Assembly (NCBI GenBank): GCA_008508345.1
Contig: QNGE01002982.1
Coordinates: 1-64,000 of the forward strand
Direction of reading: 5' to 3'
Source: Paragonimus westermani
Lineage: Eukaryota; Platyhelminthes; Trematoda; Plagiorchiida; Troglotrematidae
Length of the DNA: 64,000 bases
Of this stretch, positions 1-12,691 are shown piece by piece. The position numbers and the translations under genes were made by a program. The notes below the pieces were generated by a model, which saw only the letters and a list, made by a program, of their open reading frames with translations, was not told the origin of the DNA and ran no database searches. The stretch's first letter is position 1. Each line of letters begins with the position of its first letter.

Positions 1-2605
1 TAGAGGGAGACGATAAAACGGATCGAGCTAAATTTTTAAAAATTGGTCGTTGGGTAAAGAGAAGCAAACCGACTTTTCGCACGTCGCAGAATGATAGGAA
101 CTATCAGTTGCTGAAGAAAAATTACATAATAAGAATGCCAAGCTGTGGCATTCGAAAATTTACAGGGCTCAGATTGAGTAAAAGAAATGGATGCTGTGCC
201 AGTAGCTGATGTAGGAATGATACGTTTTTTTTCAGGAAACTGAAACGTGTGGCCCTTTCAACACTTATCAAGCGATGTTCAGTAATCCCGGGGATAAAGT
301 GGAACACCTCAACGATGTCAACGGTCTGCGCACGTTTAGTTTACTCCATTGACAAATATTTGTCATAGGTTACCCGACAATAACATATGTTCACGTGGAA
401 CCTGCCACAATTAGGCTAAGTGCGGTTCCGTAAGACGTTTATGCCGTCATACTCCACACCCTGTGATGAGGATGACTGACGTGTTTTCTCTTTCACCATG
501 CAATCGTTTTGCTGTTCCAACTCCCTATACAACTCATAAATACAATTCAACGCTATACGTTCTGCTTTGTTCTGCTCTATAGTAATAATAATACCAATAA
601 TGCTTTTAATGACAGTAGTAATAATACCGTATGCTTTTGAGCGCGTGTGAGAAGCACACTGGGATGTGGTCGATCATTCAGGATATTTGCAGGCGCTACA
701 AATAACAAGTAACTAGATAGTACTAAAAACGTGAAATCTGCTAGCGAAAAGGACGTGATGAAAAAGAAAATGATTGTAGTTTACCAGATTTTGGAGCACT
801 CAGCGAGAAGAGTAGTTCGCGTATTACACAGATCCAGTTGAAAAAATATGATTCCACGTTAATTTAATTTTTACAAGATTACGCATGAGCGGATATTTCA
901 AGCAGCTCAAGGTCACTCGGGGGAATACGTCCGAATGCATCTTAAGGATGTTCCTTCATTACTTGATATAAACAGTGACAGAATACTATTGAAGTAAGTT
1001 GGCTTTGAAAAGGGAGGATGGAAAATTTCAAAATCCGGAGAACGATTGGGCAAACTCCAGCGCAGAAGTTCGTTGGTTGCTGGAATCCGTACAGAAGTTG
1101 AAATTCTCGCATATTGTTTGATCAAGATGGGTCTCTGCACGTCCAGTAGCGGCAGAACACATTCTCACAGAGTGTTCAGGGGATTGAGAATTAGAACGTG
1201 ATCTTGCGTAGTGGATGACGAATTTTTTCATCAGGCTATGCGGTAGTGGTATTTCTGCGTTGGTCACTAAAATATGACGCTTTTAACTGGCTGTTATGCT
1301 TTCTCGTTACCTCGGTAACCGGCAGCTACCAATAGAATGGTTATCAAGTGGTGATCAAAACTCCGTATGAACTGTGATGCCAAATTGATTTATAGGGCCG
1401 ATATTTGAACTGACATTCACAGAAGTTTGCACCAATCTTTTCCCAGATAGCAAGGTTGGTAAGGTAGGGCTCTTATTTATTCGACCATATAGGGGACCAT
1501 GTTGTAAATAACAAATTAGCGCTGTGGTGATGGCCTCCGAATGTATGAATTCACAGAAAAATGAGGCCCAACTCCAGCCTCCGTAGACAAATATGTCACT
1601 ACCAAGTGTTCGGCAGCGTTGTCTGTAGGTGATGAAGAAGGGTATCCTAAAGCTTTTGGTAGAGGAACTCTGAAGGTTTTCAAGCACGAGTCTATCGGAC
1701 TTGTGTAGATGACAGTGAAGGAATGTTTACTGCTCCAGTTGAGGTCGAGCACACACTTTGTAAAGCTTCAGCTTCGCAGCTGGTTGACTGAACGTCCTTT
1801 TGATACTGCTTATTGCCTTTCTAGGTTTTGCTACCTGAAAACTCATTTGTTCGAAGAAGTCAAATGAGTTTTCACACCGTATTCTTGAATCTCTAGCGGA
1901 AGTGGCGGTATAAATATTCTAATCTTCTAGCGAGACAGAAACGGCCTTTAAGGTATGACAAAAGCCGGCTACACAAGGGGCCTTTTATGCTAGATGATAT
2001 TTTCGTCAAGAGGCACTTATGAGGCTGACCATCAAGAGCCTTTTTCATGTCTAAGACGCATTTCCTGCGTCGGCTGTCATCACTATATGTTTTAAGATTT
2101 CCAGCTGATATTTTATACAAGAGCGTTCGCTGAGAAAACCGTGCTTTAAGGACTCAACAGTGTACACCTTCTGTATTCTTTCAAGCATTCTCGGGCAGGT
2201 TAAGTTCTGATTGCAAGACGACCGTTATTAACGTCCTACCTTGAACAACCTTGTGGCGAGGCATAATGATTGATTTTTTTCACTGAGGAGGAAAGGTGCT
2301 GGACAGGATTGGTGGGGTGAGAAAATAAGTAAAATGATGGGTATATCTTCACCTCCATGGTTGATGGCCACTGGCTACTGGTGGGATTCCGTCAGCTCCG
2401 GGATGGACTGAGAATAAAATGGTGGCTGACTGAGCTAATACTTTGAACGTCATTCAGGGCATTACTCAGAATTTCGTTTGTATTCGTTAGAGTATTAACA
2501 GGTAATGAGGTGTTTCTTGGTCAACGTAGCAGCAAAGTGAGAATTGAAGCTTTCACATATAGCAAGTTCCTTCAAGGAGTTTCTCCGTCCCATTTGCTGC
2601 ATTAA
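1..2605. repeat. Left arm of 2.6 kb inverted repeat
   Basis: This arm is the reverse complement of 10087-12691; paired coordinates add up to 12692. I saw no mismatch at either end or in the translated interior. The match stops abruptly inside: after the A/T-rich pentamer at 2601-2605 the arms diverge. The outer end is cut by the window edge, so the arm may be longer. Its content is a broken CR1-like LINE read on the - strand. Confidence 0.95.
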
Positions 2606-3200
2606 CTTGCACTTTCGCTTGTTACAGAGCGCAAGTAACTCTTCGTTTATATGACGCACTTGCTTTCGACGTTCTATATGTTCAAACTCTCTTCTCAGTC
2701 GCATCACCAGGGAGAAATCTAGTGTTCTTTTGTGCCTCAACTTGAGCATTTTATGTCTGTCAGTCTCTTTTGCGGTAAGAATTTTACCTTGTCCCTACGA
2801 ATCGACGCGTCTGGGCTTTATGAATGCCAGAGCGTCGATACAAAATGTCAGATGTTTGATAAATTTTGAGGTCGCTAATTCGGGTCTTATATGAGTAAAG
2901 AGGTGCTCTACTTCAAGGATCTCAGAAGGCAGAAGTCGGTTGGATCGGTAAAATTGATCGCACTGTGAACTACAACTCTCGTTTCGGTGGCCATACTGCG
3001 ACCAAACATATACTTGACGATACTGTGGTCATTTTCAAAAACTTGGTCTAGGGTGGATGTCGGTACGGACGGGATACTTATTGCGAATATGAGATCCAAA
3101 TTATGCCTATGTCTGGTGGACGTTATGACATGTTGTTTCCAACCGCTCAGTTCACTGCACGAGAGAAATTCGGTCTGCTTTGTTGGAGCTGAGAGCAAAG
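1000..3200 (-). pseudogene. CR1-like LINE remnant (endonuclease to RT thumb)
   Basis: Read on the - strand, pieces appear in normal LINE order. At 3198-2908 an endonuclease C-terminal part contains RHRHNLDLIFAISIPSV and, further on, NDHSIVKYMF (the conserved SDH region). At 2749-2495 there is a basic linker. Near 2195-2110 the RT fingers contain LERIQKV and HGFLSERSC. At 2060-2000 VLDMKKALDGQPHKCLL matches the motif-A region that usually reads LDFSKAFD. Near 1766 KLYKVCARPQLEQ matches the thumb motif LYKSLVRPHLEY. Stops and frameshifts separate every piece, and motif A lacks the usual aspartate context. It is dead. CR1 rather than another LINE clade is inferred from the thumb and fingers motifs. 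Confidence 0.7.
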
Positions 3201-4099
3201 TTTAGGAGATATCAGACAAGTTGGAGTCACCACCTTTATGTTTGTGTTCACGAGGCTTGTTTGATACGTGACTAGTTAAATCTACCAGGTCATCAAACCA
3301 TTGCCCTTAGCATTAGGCGTTCATGGACGCATTCTACAACGGTATATTTCTCGACGCATCCGTGAGAAACACGCTGGAGAGAACGCGGTCAATGTACACA
3401 TTTTGAAGCCATATACACATTTGATTGTCCGGGTGGGGTGGAATGTTTTCGGGCGTGGGATATATCAGTTAGACCAAGAATAGAAAGTGAGATCACGCGA
3501 AAAACGGGAAATCGTAGAACTGATTATGTGAGGTATGATGAACAATGAAATGTGATATTTCGGCGTAACCTTTTATGTGGCGTTGATACCATTGTGTTAA
3601 TTGATGAAACATATGCCATATGCGAGCGGCTGTTATCAAATCACGCGAAAGATCGATTATCAGCTATCTCCAGTATACGATTATTTTCCAATTTATATGT
3701 CCATTATCTCTGTACGGCCGGTATATAGAATGAGAAGAATGTTCGACAATACCGAGAGGTTTCCAGGTGGTCTATCGGGAGGAGAAGAAGGAAAAGTTGC
3801 AACGCTGAGTTTTTATGTATTCATGAGACGATCAGGTTGAGTTTCTTTTTTTCAAACGTTATCAGCATGTTCAGTTTTTGTATGATGATTTATAACACAC
3901 ACAAACACAAGCTATCAACGAGTATGGAGTAATGACGTACCAGGATGATTGAGTTGATACTAGCAGGCATGTATATATTGACACATGTACGTGTTGACTA
4001 CAAACATGTTTTCTTGTTCGCGGACAAGTCTGGAAGCGAGTCTAAAAGCACAAAATCTCTCCTGAAATTGATAGTTTTGATCAGTTCGAGGGGTGCGTG
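3201..4099. other. Spacer without recognisable gene
   Basis: Between two LINE remnants. Short open frames at 3301-3483 and 3601-3840 (+) have no motif I recognise and no convincing splice sites. Probably old unrecognisable repeat. Confidence 0.5.
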
Positions 4100-5480
4100 A
4101 CGTAACGTCACGCAACACCCAGGGTTTCCCGTCAGATGTTATTAGGTCCGTTTTCAAAGCTAACGCCCTCAGACATGTAAAGCTTGGAAATAGGCATGAC
4201 GTTCGTTATCGTTAAGAAAGCTTCTGAGCTTCGTTTTAATTGATGAATATTCTTACTGGCGGTAATTGCATACGGGGTTTTGTTCAAAATGTAGGAATAT
4301 TTTACTAGGAAAAATTATTAACGCAGTTTTTCCTGTTTTGAAGGCTGCCAAAGTGAATTCCTCGCTTCTGAGGTTATACCTCTACCTGTGTTGTGAGTGA
4401 GTCGCGAAGCTGGCGGTGGAGTTATTGTCATAGACCAGATTACACATGAGTGCAAGGTTGAGCTTGAGTCACTGTAACCAGAGAGGATCGAGTGCAAGCG
4501 TCCGGCGGCGTTCTGTGTAGCTCGGAGTAGACGGATAATACAATAAGCTTTTCGTGAATGTACGTTGAAGGTTTTCCAGAATTAGCCTATCACACTTGCG
4601 CAGGTGGTTATATATGAACGTGCAGTACTCAAACTCGGGGTCATATGTCTATTTCACAAAGGTGTAATCGTGCGGCAGTTATAAAGAATGAATGTTTGAT
4701 GTAACCCATCGTTCATCTAGTTTTAGCTACCAGGAAGGTAATGTTCTGCAAAATTGAATGAGTTCGAGTAGCGTGAACCTAGGTCACGTACTGAGTTGAC
4801 GGTTGGTATGCTGTGGCCACCCAGCTTTACAGAGCCATCTGGTACGTGACAACCATGCACAACGGTAGCGGATTTGTCGACTGAACATTTCATCAGCCAA
4901 GTTTGACGCTAAGTCCCTAATGGCATGAAGTCCTTCTGTATGGTTTCTAAACGTGGATTGAGACTGCCAGGAAGAAAAGTGTAACCAAGCTTGATATCAT
5001 CAGCGAATAAGAATAGGCTGTCATACTTGATGAATTCACATATATGGTTTCTATGTATGAGAAAGAGTAACAGTTCCAGACCACTTTATTTTATTACCAC
5101 ACTAGTGACTGGTCTGGGCGTTGAGATGTTTTCTCCTATCTCCACTGTTTGTGTGCGGCCTGTGAGGTATGAAGAAAACAAGCTGAGCACTGGGTAACAT
5201 ACCAAAGTGTGCTGGTTTGATTAGAAGACGCTTCTGAATTGCACGATCAAAAGCCTCTTTCAAGTCCAACAGTATAATAATACTCTCTCCACCGATGCCA
5301 GTAATGTTTATCACATGGTTGATAAATTCCAGCTGGCACGTTATGCGTGAACGTTTGCTGAGAAACCCATGCTGGGATTGGTTTATAAGGTTCAGTGATA
5401 ATAGGAACTCGACCACGCGACATTTTATTATCCTTTCCAACACCTCATAACAGATTGAAGTGTGGTTAATGGGACCATAA
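4100..5480 (-). pseudogene. CR1-like LINE remnant, RT and C-terminus
   Basis: On the - strand a frame of about 80 codons from 5443 reads as RT fingers and palm: LERIIKCRVVEFLLSLNLI, then NQSQHGFLSKRSRITCQLEF, then IILLDLKEAFDRAIQKRLL (motif A). Further down, frameshifted pieces read SADDIKLGYTFLPGSLNPRL near 5015 (motif C, usually YADD) and SVRDLGS near 4780. The 4100-4640 part is the C-terminal region and is a diverged paralogue of 7970-8560. This copy is related to, but not part of, the element in the inverted-repeat arms. Multiple stops show it is inactive. Confidence 0.7.
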
Positions 5481-7969
5481 TCGCTGACCTCATGTCTCGA
5501 GCTACCTTTGTGGCAGGGCTACTATAAGTAGTTCGTTGTCACAACGAGTCCTCGACCTTGTGAAGACTAGACTGATCGAGTGTTATTGCAAGAATTTATT
5601 CTTTCAGGTAACTAATGCATCCACCACTTCGTCCCGTGGGACAATCCATACAAAACATGTGGTATCCCATGATGCTTATCCGTCTGTTTGGAGTGTCACA
5701 GGTGCACCACGTCTCAGTTTCAAAAATGATATGGGGATTAGATAAAAAGGATTGGATAGAAGGATTTAAGAATTTACATCTCACTTACCACCGATCCTAC
5801 GTTCATCACTACTAAATCATGGGATTTTTCTGTCAAGCTGAACATTCAGACCGTTGAAGAACTTCGTGACAGATAGGGCAATTGGCTACAAAAAGCATAT
5901 GGAAGGCCTGGTCTGTGAAGTGTATCTGTTTACTACCCATATTCGAGTAGATGTCGCAAAGGTTTAACTTCACGATAGAAAGTACTGGAAGAGGGTCGTT
6001 GTGATGGGATGACTGAGTGAGACATGGGGAGAGGGACCAGGTAGCGGTGGGTAGAATATTGAGGGGTGCACTTGAAAATGACTGGTTCAGGAGACATTTG
6101 CGTTGGCAAGTTAATGAGGCGATGACGTGCTTTCCTCGGTATGCATGTTGGGATTTTGGATCCTAGTGACACTTATATTTCGGGTGAGAGGATGAGTTAC
6201 TACAGGATTATTGGGTAGTGGAGGAAAGCCTTAAAAACCTAGTAGAATTTTAAGTTGGCTTAAAAACAGCGGGGTGAGATTGTGCAGTCTCGTCTGCGGA
6301 ACCTTGCTTCTTATGGTCAGATTTGCGGCGCTTGTAAAACACTTTTGATTTTACCTTTATATTGAAAATCTAGAGTATCATTTTTCATTAAGCGCCATAC
6401 ATGTCTTACTGTTGGTCGAGGGCCTCGTTCACTTGTTATGGGTCCACCGTTAGCAGTTACGGGTGACAGAGGAAAAGTTCTACATTGAGATTTAGGTGGC
6501 TGTGATTGTTTGGCTTTGCCATTATCAGGGGAACTTAATTTGCTGTTCCCAGTGTCCTCGGTAACTTTGAGCGCCTTAAGTCTAAGACTGTTTCCATGTA
6601 CACTTCGGATGACAGAGAGTGTCTCTGAGGGCCAGGAGATGTATATTTAGCACAGACCGTGAGTTTCGCTAAAAACAACCTGAACGTGCCTAGTGGCATC
6701 AGAGCTAGACCTGGTCTGCTAATCACCGGCCGTCTGAACGGCCAAACTGACGGCGACCCCAGTCACAAATTTCTGATTGAAAAAATTCGTTGAGCAGTGG
6801 AATTCGAGGGTCACGTCAGTGGAGTTACTGACTGCTGCATGAGTCCTGCTGTACTTAGGAGATATTGGTTGGTAGTATTTCTCTTCGGAGTAGCGTACTG
6901 TCACCAACACTCTTGTGGGGTTAAAAGTTTTGCCACGTATGGTTTGTTCTTGTCTTCTGTCGAATTCGTTCTCTACGAGTTCAAGTGTGAACTGCAGCAA
7001 CAAAGGACAGTGTTTTCCGCACTTTTTGAGAAGTCCCAAGCGATAGTATTCCTGTTCTTCTCTTTTACTGGCTTTAAGTAAGACTATTCATGGGTAACAA
7101 GGTAATTACATCAGGAGCGTTGGTACTTATGTAGTTCGCCGGTACAGTGTTTCAAGATCGAAACGAGTTGAAGACGGCCATTTGAACGAGAACAGCGATT
7201 CTTCACATTTGTCGTATAACACTGAATTACATAGTTCAGGGTAAGTGCAGACGTTTTATCGAATGTGGTAGTTGTGATTTAATTGAAAAAGACGGTTATA
7301 CTCAAAAAACACTCGCGCTTGCACTTTGTTCGAAACATTTTTGACATCTCTTTCGATGAAAGCATCTTGTTAGCTTTTGCGATTGAATTTGCGTTATGAA
7401 AACGCTTTTGTCGGAATTTTTATGGCAGAATACGTACCGTTCACCTTGCAAAAGCCCTCAATTTCGGCCGGCGCCATGAATCATTGGAATTAGCATCATC
7501 CGAGTTTCAATCGTAGCCTGCCAAAACCTACGGGATACCGGCTTATTTTGGCCGGGCATTATGCTGCGCGGATATTTTTCTGGTGAATGATTACTATCGG
7601 TATTTGAAAACACAGAAAGATAGTCAGGTGACATACTAAGAGTGTTCAATTTGGAGGAAGAAACACGAGTGTTAACGCGAGACTTTTATAGGTGAATGAG
7701 ATACGCAGGTCAGATGCAGCTATTTTTCACGACAGCTTAAGCGTGCGTTGCTCTTGTACGGTGATCAAGAACTACAGGAAGATGGCCACGGTAAAGTATG
7801 ACGTGAGGAATACCAGAGGGATCGTAGTATTACGAACGCGCATTTATGCGCGGATACTTGCATGTTTTGTATTCTCATGCATGCATGCATGTTTTTGTAT
7901 TCTCATACAAATTGTAAACAGAACTACGTGCAAGATCTATCCTGTGGTAGTCGGTAGGGAGCTTCAAAC
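5481..7969. other. Spacer without recognisable gene
   Basis: About 2.5 kb in the spacer of the inverted repeat. Open frames of 60-106 codons occur on both strands (for example 6719-7039 on - and 6797-7081 on +), but they overlap each other and carry no motif I know. A short alternating tract of ATGC repeats sits at about 7879-7890. Nothing here supports a gene. Confidence 0.5.
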
Positions 7970-8560
7970 CTTAGATCCGTAAATCTAACGAAGAAACTGT
8001 TAACTTGGGCCAAATCGAAGGATACATGGTGGTCTGTGTGGAGCAAAGGCTTTTCATCCAGGTGGACATCGTCTTCAGGCGAACAATGTTAAAAATTGAC
8101 ATTACGTCCGTCAGTATAAGAAAAGCCTCTAAGCTCCGTTTAAGTTGGTTCATATTCTCACTGGCTGCAACCGCAAATGAGAGGTTGTTCCGAACATAAA
8201 CGTAATTCACCAGAAAAACTTTAAGTACAGTTTTTTAAAGTTTTAAATCTGCCAAAGTGAGTTTCTTGCTACCGAGTTTGTACTATGAGCTATGCTGTAA
8301 GCAGATCGCTAAATAACGGCGAACCCGTTGTCACAAACTAGAGTGTGCATGAGTGTGAGGTTTGGCTCAAGTCGTGCCGTCGAACATCAAGAGAAAACGT
8401 CTAGCAGCTTTTTCTGTAGCTCGGAGAAGAATGACAGCTCAGTAGAATCTTCGCAAAAAGGATAGTGAGGACTTTTCAGGATAGGCTTACGGGACCTATG
8501 TAGACGCTTGAGTGCTAGTCGTAGACCGTGGATCTTTCGGTTATCTCGGGTGAAAAACCA
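7970..8560 (-). pseudogene. CR1-like LINE C-terminal remnant
   Basis: A frame at 8210-7971 contains YVRNNLSFAVAASENMNQLK followed by RSLEAFLILTDVM. This resembles the end of CR1-type polyproteins, where a rounds-of-W/N-L-P motif precedes a short amphipathic tail. The nucleotide sequence is clearly homologous to 4140-4640, including the stretch around AGCTCGGAG. No RT core survives, so it is a 5'-truncated or decayed copy. Confidence 0.55.
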
Positions 8561-10086
8561 TTTCACTGCATATTCCGGTTTATTAGTTTGTTAGATGGTG
8601 CAGAAATTAAAATCACCGAAATCTGTGTCATGGACTGACACCTGTTTGTTGTAACTTGTCGTCAGTTAAAAATGACCTCATCGTGTGTTTATAAAAATCG
8701 GTGTAGCTGCTGTTGTCATTGCTTGTGTGTGGCGATCTTACTGCATGGTCGCCGAAATAATGCATGCTTGAAGATGCGATGGTGCACAAATCATTCGGGA
8801 TATTTTTTAATTTTAGGAGACGGCTTGTGTTGCGGCTGTCAAGGTGATGTTTGTAAGTCGTGCATTCCACACATTCTCACATGCCCAGGAGTGCCTTCAG
8901 AGGTACATGGAGGATGTATGCGTTCTATACACTCATAGGGTAAGCCACAGATTGAAAACGGTTCCCAGGAACGATGATGTGAGTTGGCTTGGTTCCCTGA
9001 AAACCGTCTAAGATTTTTGCCGCTGTACGAAATATGGGGGGGTAGTAGCGTATGCAAGGGCTTGTGACGTGTCTAGTGGGTTAACAGTTATTAGTTTTAA
9101 CAATTCAGTTCTCGCGACAAATGTTGTAATTGAAGGTTCTGTGTAGCCAGAGGCGATGTCTCTCTGGTTGTGGGCTCTTTTGAGTTAGAGCACAGCCACT
9201 CCCTCAGTCATCTGGTATTTTAGTCACATCCTACAAATCGCGAACTAACTATCAGTGAATTGAACGAATGTAAACGCCTGTTCCAGTACAATTCACTAAA
9301 TGCTGACATTATGCAGTATGTAGATGATGTTTACGGGAAGTTTATAGTGACCGCTGACGTTGGAAACATTTGACGTAAGTTAAGGTCTGCAATGTAAGAA
9401 TGGTGCCAAAACATTAGAAAACCTCGAGGAAGTGCTGTCGGTGATCAGTCCGGTAGGCGTGGTGCGCACCGTGTAGGACGAAGACAACAGATACACGCAC
9501 ATTTGTTTTGCCCAGCGAACGCAAATTAAACTGTGTCAGTGTTTCCCTCATGTTATAGGTGTGGATTCCACCCACAGGACAAAAAGGTAAAAGTATGTCA
9601 TCAGATGTTTTCTCACGTTTTCAAAGGTGAAAGTTGTACCAGGTCCTAGTAACAGACTGCAAGAGGCATGGCCGACCGGTCATGTACGGGTACGTTTGTA
9701 ATGAGAATTATGCGACTCTACTTGGGCTGTTCGAAATTTTTGGAGTAATGATTGAAGAGCACATTCTGGTGGAGACGTTTGTGATGGAAACGAGGGCTTT
9801 GTAAATGAGGGCAGCCTATGTGATGTCCGGCTGCGACATCAGGTGCTACTCCTACGTACGGGACACCGTTCGTAGGCATGTATTTGGATGAAGTTCGACT
9901 GTCATGTTCGTTAAAAAAACTGTTCTCGCAGTCGTTACCTGTTCAGCCGAACGGCCACCGTAGATAATGAGGAAGAGCAAGATGCATTCTAGTGTCGTAA
10001 ACCGTAGCTTCGAACACGACTTGAATATCATCTACCGAAGAGATGAAAAGTTCATGGATTATTTGTTGTGTCATTGGTGCAAAAAA
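8561..10086. other. Spacer end, no recognisable gene
   Basis: Unassigned sequence up to the inner breakpoint of the inverted repeat. The frame at 9967-10197 (+) crosses the breakpoint: its first 40 codons are spacer and the rest is the LINE linker of the right arm, so it is a chimera made by the rearrangement. Confidence 0.5.
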
Positions 10087-11760
10087 TTAATGCAGCAAAT
10101 GGGACGGAGAAACTCCTTGAAGGAACTTGCTATATGTGAAAGCTTCAATTCTCACTTTGCTGCTACGTTGACCAAGAAACACCTCATTACCTGTTAATAC
10201 TCTAACGAATACAAACGAAATTCTGAGTAATGCCCTGAATGACGTTCAAAGTATTAGCTCAGTCAGCCACCATTTTATTCTCAGTCCATCCCGGAGCTGA
10301 CGGAATCCCACCAGTAGCCAGTGGCCATCAACCATGGAGGTGAAGATATACCCATCATTTTACTTATTTTCTCACCCCACCAATCCTGTCCAGCACCTTT
10401 CCTCCTCAGTGAAAAAAATCAATCATTATGCCTCGCCACAAGGTTGTTCAAGGTAGGACGTTAATAACGGTCGTCTTGCAATCAGAACTTAACCTGCCCG
10501 AGAATGCTTGAAAGAATACAGAAGGTGTACACTGTTGAGTCCTTAAAGCACGGTTTTCTCAGCGAACGCTCTTGTATAAAATATCAGCTGGAAATCTTAA
10601 AACATATAGTGATGACAGCCGACGCAGGAAATGCGTCTTAGACATGAAAAAGGCTCTTGATGGTCAGCCTCATAAGTGCCTCTTGACGAAAATATCATCT
10701 AGCATAAAAGGCCCCTTGTGTAGCCGGCTTTTGTCATACCTTAAAGGCCGTTTCTGTCTCGCTAGAAGATTAGAATATTTATACCGCCACTTCCGCTAGA
10801 GATTCAAGAATACGGTGTGAAAACTCATTTGACTTCTTCGAACAAATGAGTTTTCAGGTAGCAAAACCTAGAAAGGCAATAAGCAGTATCAAAAGGACGT
10901 TCAGTCAACCAGCTGCGAAGCTGAAGCTTTACAAAGTGTGTGCTCGACCTCAACTGGAGCAGTAAACATTCCTTCACTGTCATCTACACAAGTCCGATAG
11001 ACTCGTGCTTGAAAACCTTCAGAGTTCCTCTACCAAAAGCTTTAGGATACCCTTCTTCATCACCTACAGACAACGCTGCCGAACACTTGGTAGTGACATA
11101 TTTGTCTACGGAGGCTGGAGTTGGGCCTCATTTTTCTGTGAATTCATACATTCGGAGGCCATCACCACAGCGCTAATTTGTTATTTACAACATGGTCCCC
11201 TATATGGTCGAATAAATAAGAGCCCTACCTTACCAACCTTGCTATCTGGGAAAAGATTGGTGCAAACTTCTGTGAATGTCAGTTCAAATATCGGCCCTAT
11301 AAATCAATTTGGCATCACAGTTCATACGGAGTTTTGATCACCACTTGATAACCATTCTATTGGTAGCTGCCGGTTACCGAGGTAACGAGAAAGCATAACA
11401 GCCAGTTAAAAGCGTCATATTTTAGTGACCAACGCAGAAATACCACTACCGCATAGCCTGATGAAAAAATTCGTCATCCACTACGCAAGATCACGTTCTA
11501 ATTCTCAATCCCCTGAACACTCTGTGAGAATGTGTTCTGCCGCTACTGGACGTGCAGAGACCCATCTTGATCAAACAATATGCGAGAATTTCAACTTCTG
11601 TACGGATTCCAGCAACCAACGAACTTCTGCGCTGGAGTTTGCCCAATCGTTCTCCGGATTTTGAAATTTTCCATCCTCCCTTTTCAAAGCCAACTTACTT
11701 CAATAGTATTCTGTCACTGTTTATATCAAGTAATGAAGGAACATCCTTAAGATGCATTCG
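10087..11760 (+). pseudogene. CR1-like LINE remnant in right inverted arm
   Basis: Same remnant as in the left arm, read forward. The linker KLMQQMGRRNSLKEL starts at the breakpoint. RT fingers are at 10498-10580 (LERIQKV, HGFLSERSC), motif A at 10633-10695 (VLDMKKALDGQPHKCLL), and the thumb at 10920-11050 (LYKVCARPQLEQ, then an in-frame stop). The endonuclease half found next to the left arm is absent here, because the duplication starts in the linker. It shares the stops and frameshifts of the left copy, so the copying happened after the element was dead. Confidence 0.7.
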
Positions 11761-12691
11761 GACGTATTCCCCCGAGTGACCTTGAGCTGCTTGAAATATC
11801 CGCTCATGCGTAATCTTGTAAAAATTAAATTAACGTGGAATCATATTTTTTCAACTGGATCTGTGTAATACGCGAACTACTCTTCTCGCTGAGTGCTCCA
11901 AAATCTGGTAAACTACAATCATTTTCTTTTTCATCACGTCCTTTTCGCTAGCAGATTTCACGTTTTTAGTACTATCTAGTTACTTGTTATTTGTAGCGCC
12001 TGCAAATATCCTGAATGATCGACCACATCCCAGTGTGCTTCTCACACGCGCTCAAAAGCATACGGTATTATTACTACTGTCATTAAAAGCATTATTGGTA
12101 TTATTATTACTATAGAGCAGAACAAAGCAGAACGTATAGCGTTGAATTGTATTTATGAGTTGTATAGGGAGTTGGAACAGCAAAACGATTGCATGGTGAA
12201 AGAGAAAACACGTCAGTCATCCTCATCACAGGGTGTGGAGTATGACGGCATAAACGTCTTACGGAACCGCACTTAGCCTAATTGTGGCAGGTTCCACGTG
12301 AACATATGTTATTGTCGGGTAACCTATGACAAATATTTGTCAATGGAGTAAACTAAACGTGCGCAGACCGTTGACATCGTTGAGGTGTTCCACTTTATCC
12401 CCGGGATTACTGAACATCGCTTGATAAGTGTTGAAAGGGCCACACGTTTCAGTTTCCTGAAAAAAAACGTATCATTCCTACATCAGCTACTGGCACAGCA
12501 TCCATTTCTTTTACTCAATCTGAGCCCTGTAAATTTTCGAATGCCACAGCTTGGCATTCTTATTATGTAATTTTTCTTCAGCAACTGATAGTTCCTATCA
12601 TTCTGCGACGTGCGAAAAGTCGGTTTGCTTCTCTTTACCCAACGACCAATTTTTAAAAATTTAGCTCGATCCGTTTTATCGTCTCCCTCTA
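10087..12691. repeat. Right arm of 2.6 kb inverted repeat
   Basis: Reverse-complement partner of 1-2605. Here the LINE remnant reads on the + strand. The sequence upstream (9967-10086) is not shared with the left arm, which marks the inner breakpoint. The outer end cannot be fixed because its partner lies beyond the left edge of the window. A diverged third copy of the outermost 240 bp lies at 18780-19010. Confidence 0.95.

Noticed and set aside
1..12691. Inverted arms as terminal inverted repeats of a giant DNA transposon
   Set aside because: The arms consist of LINE coding remnants, the inner ends lie inside a LINE, and no transposase or target duplication is visible.
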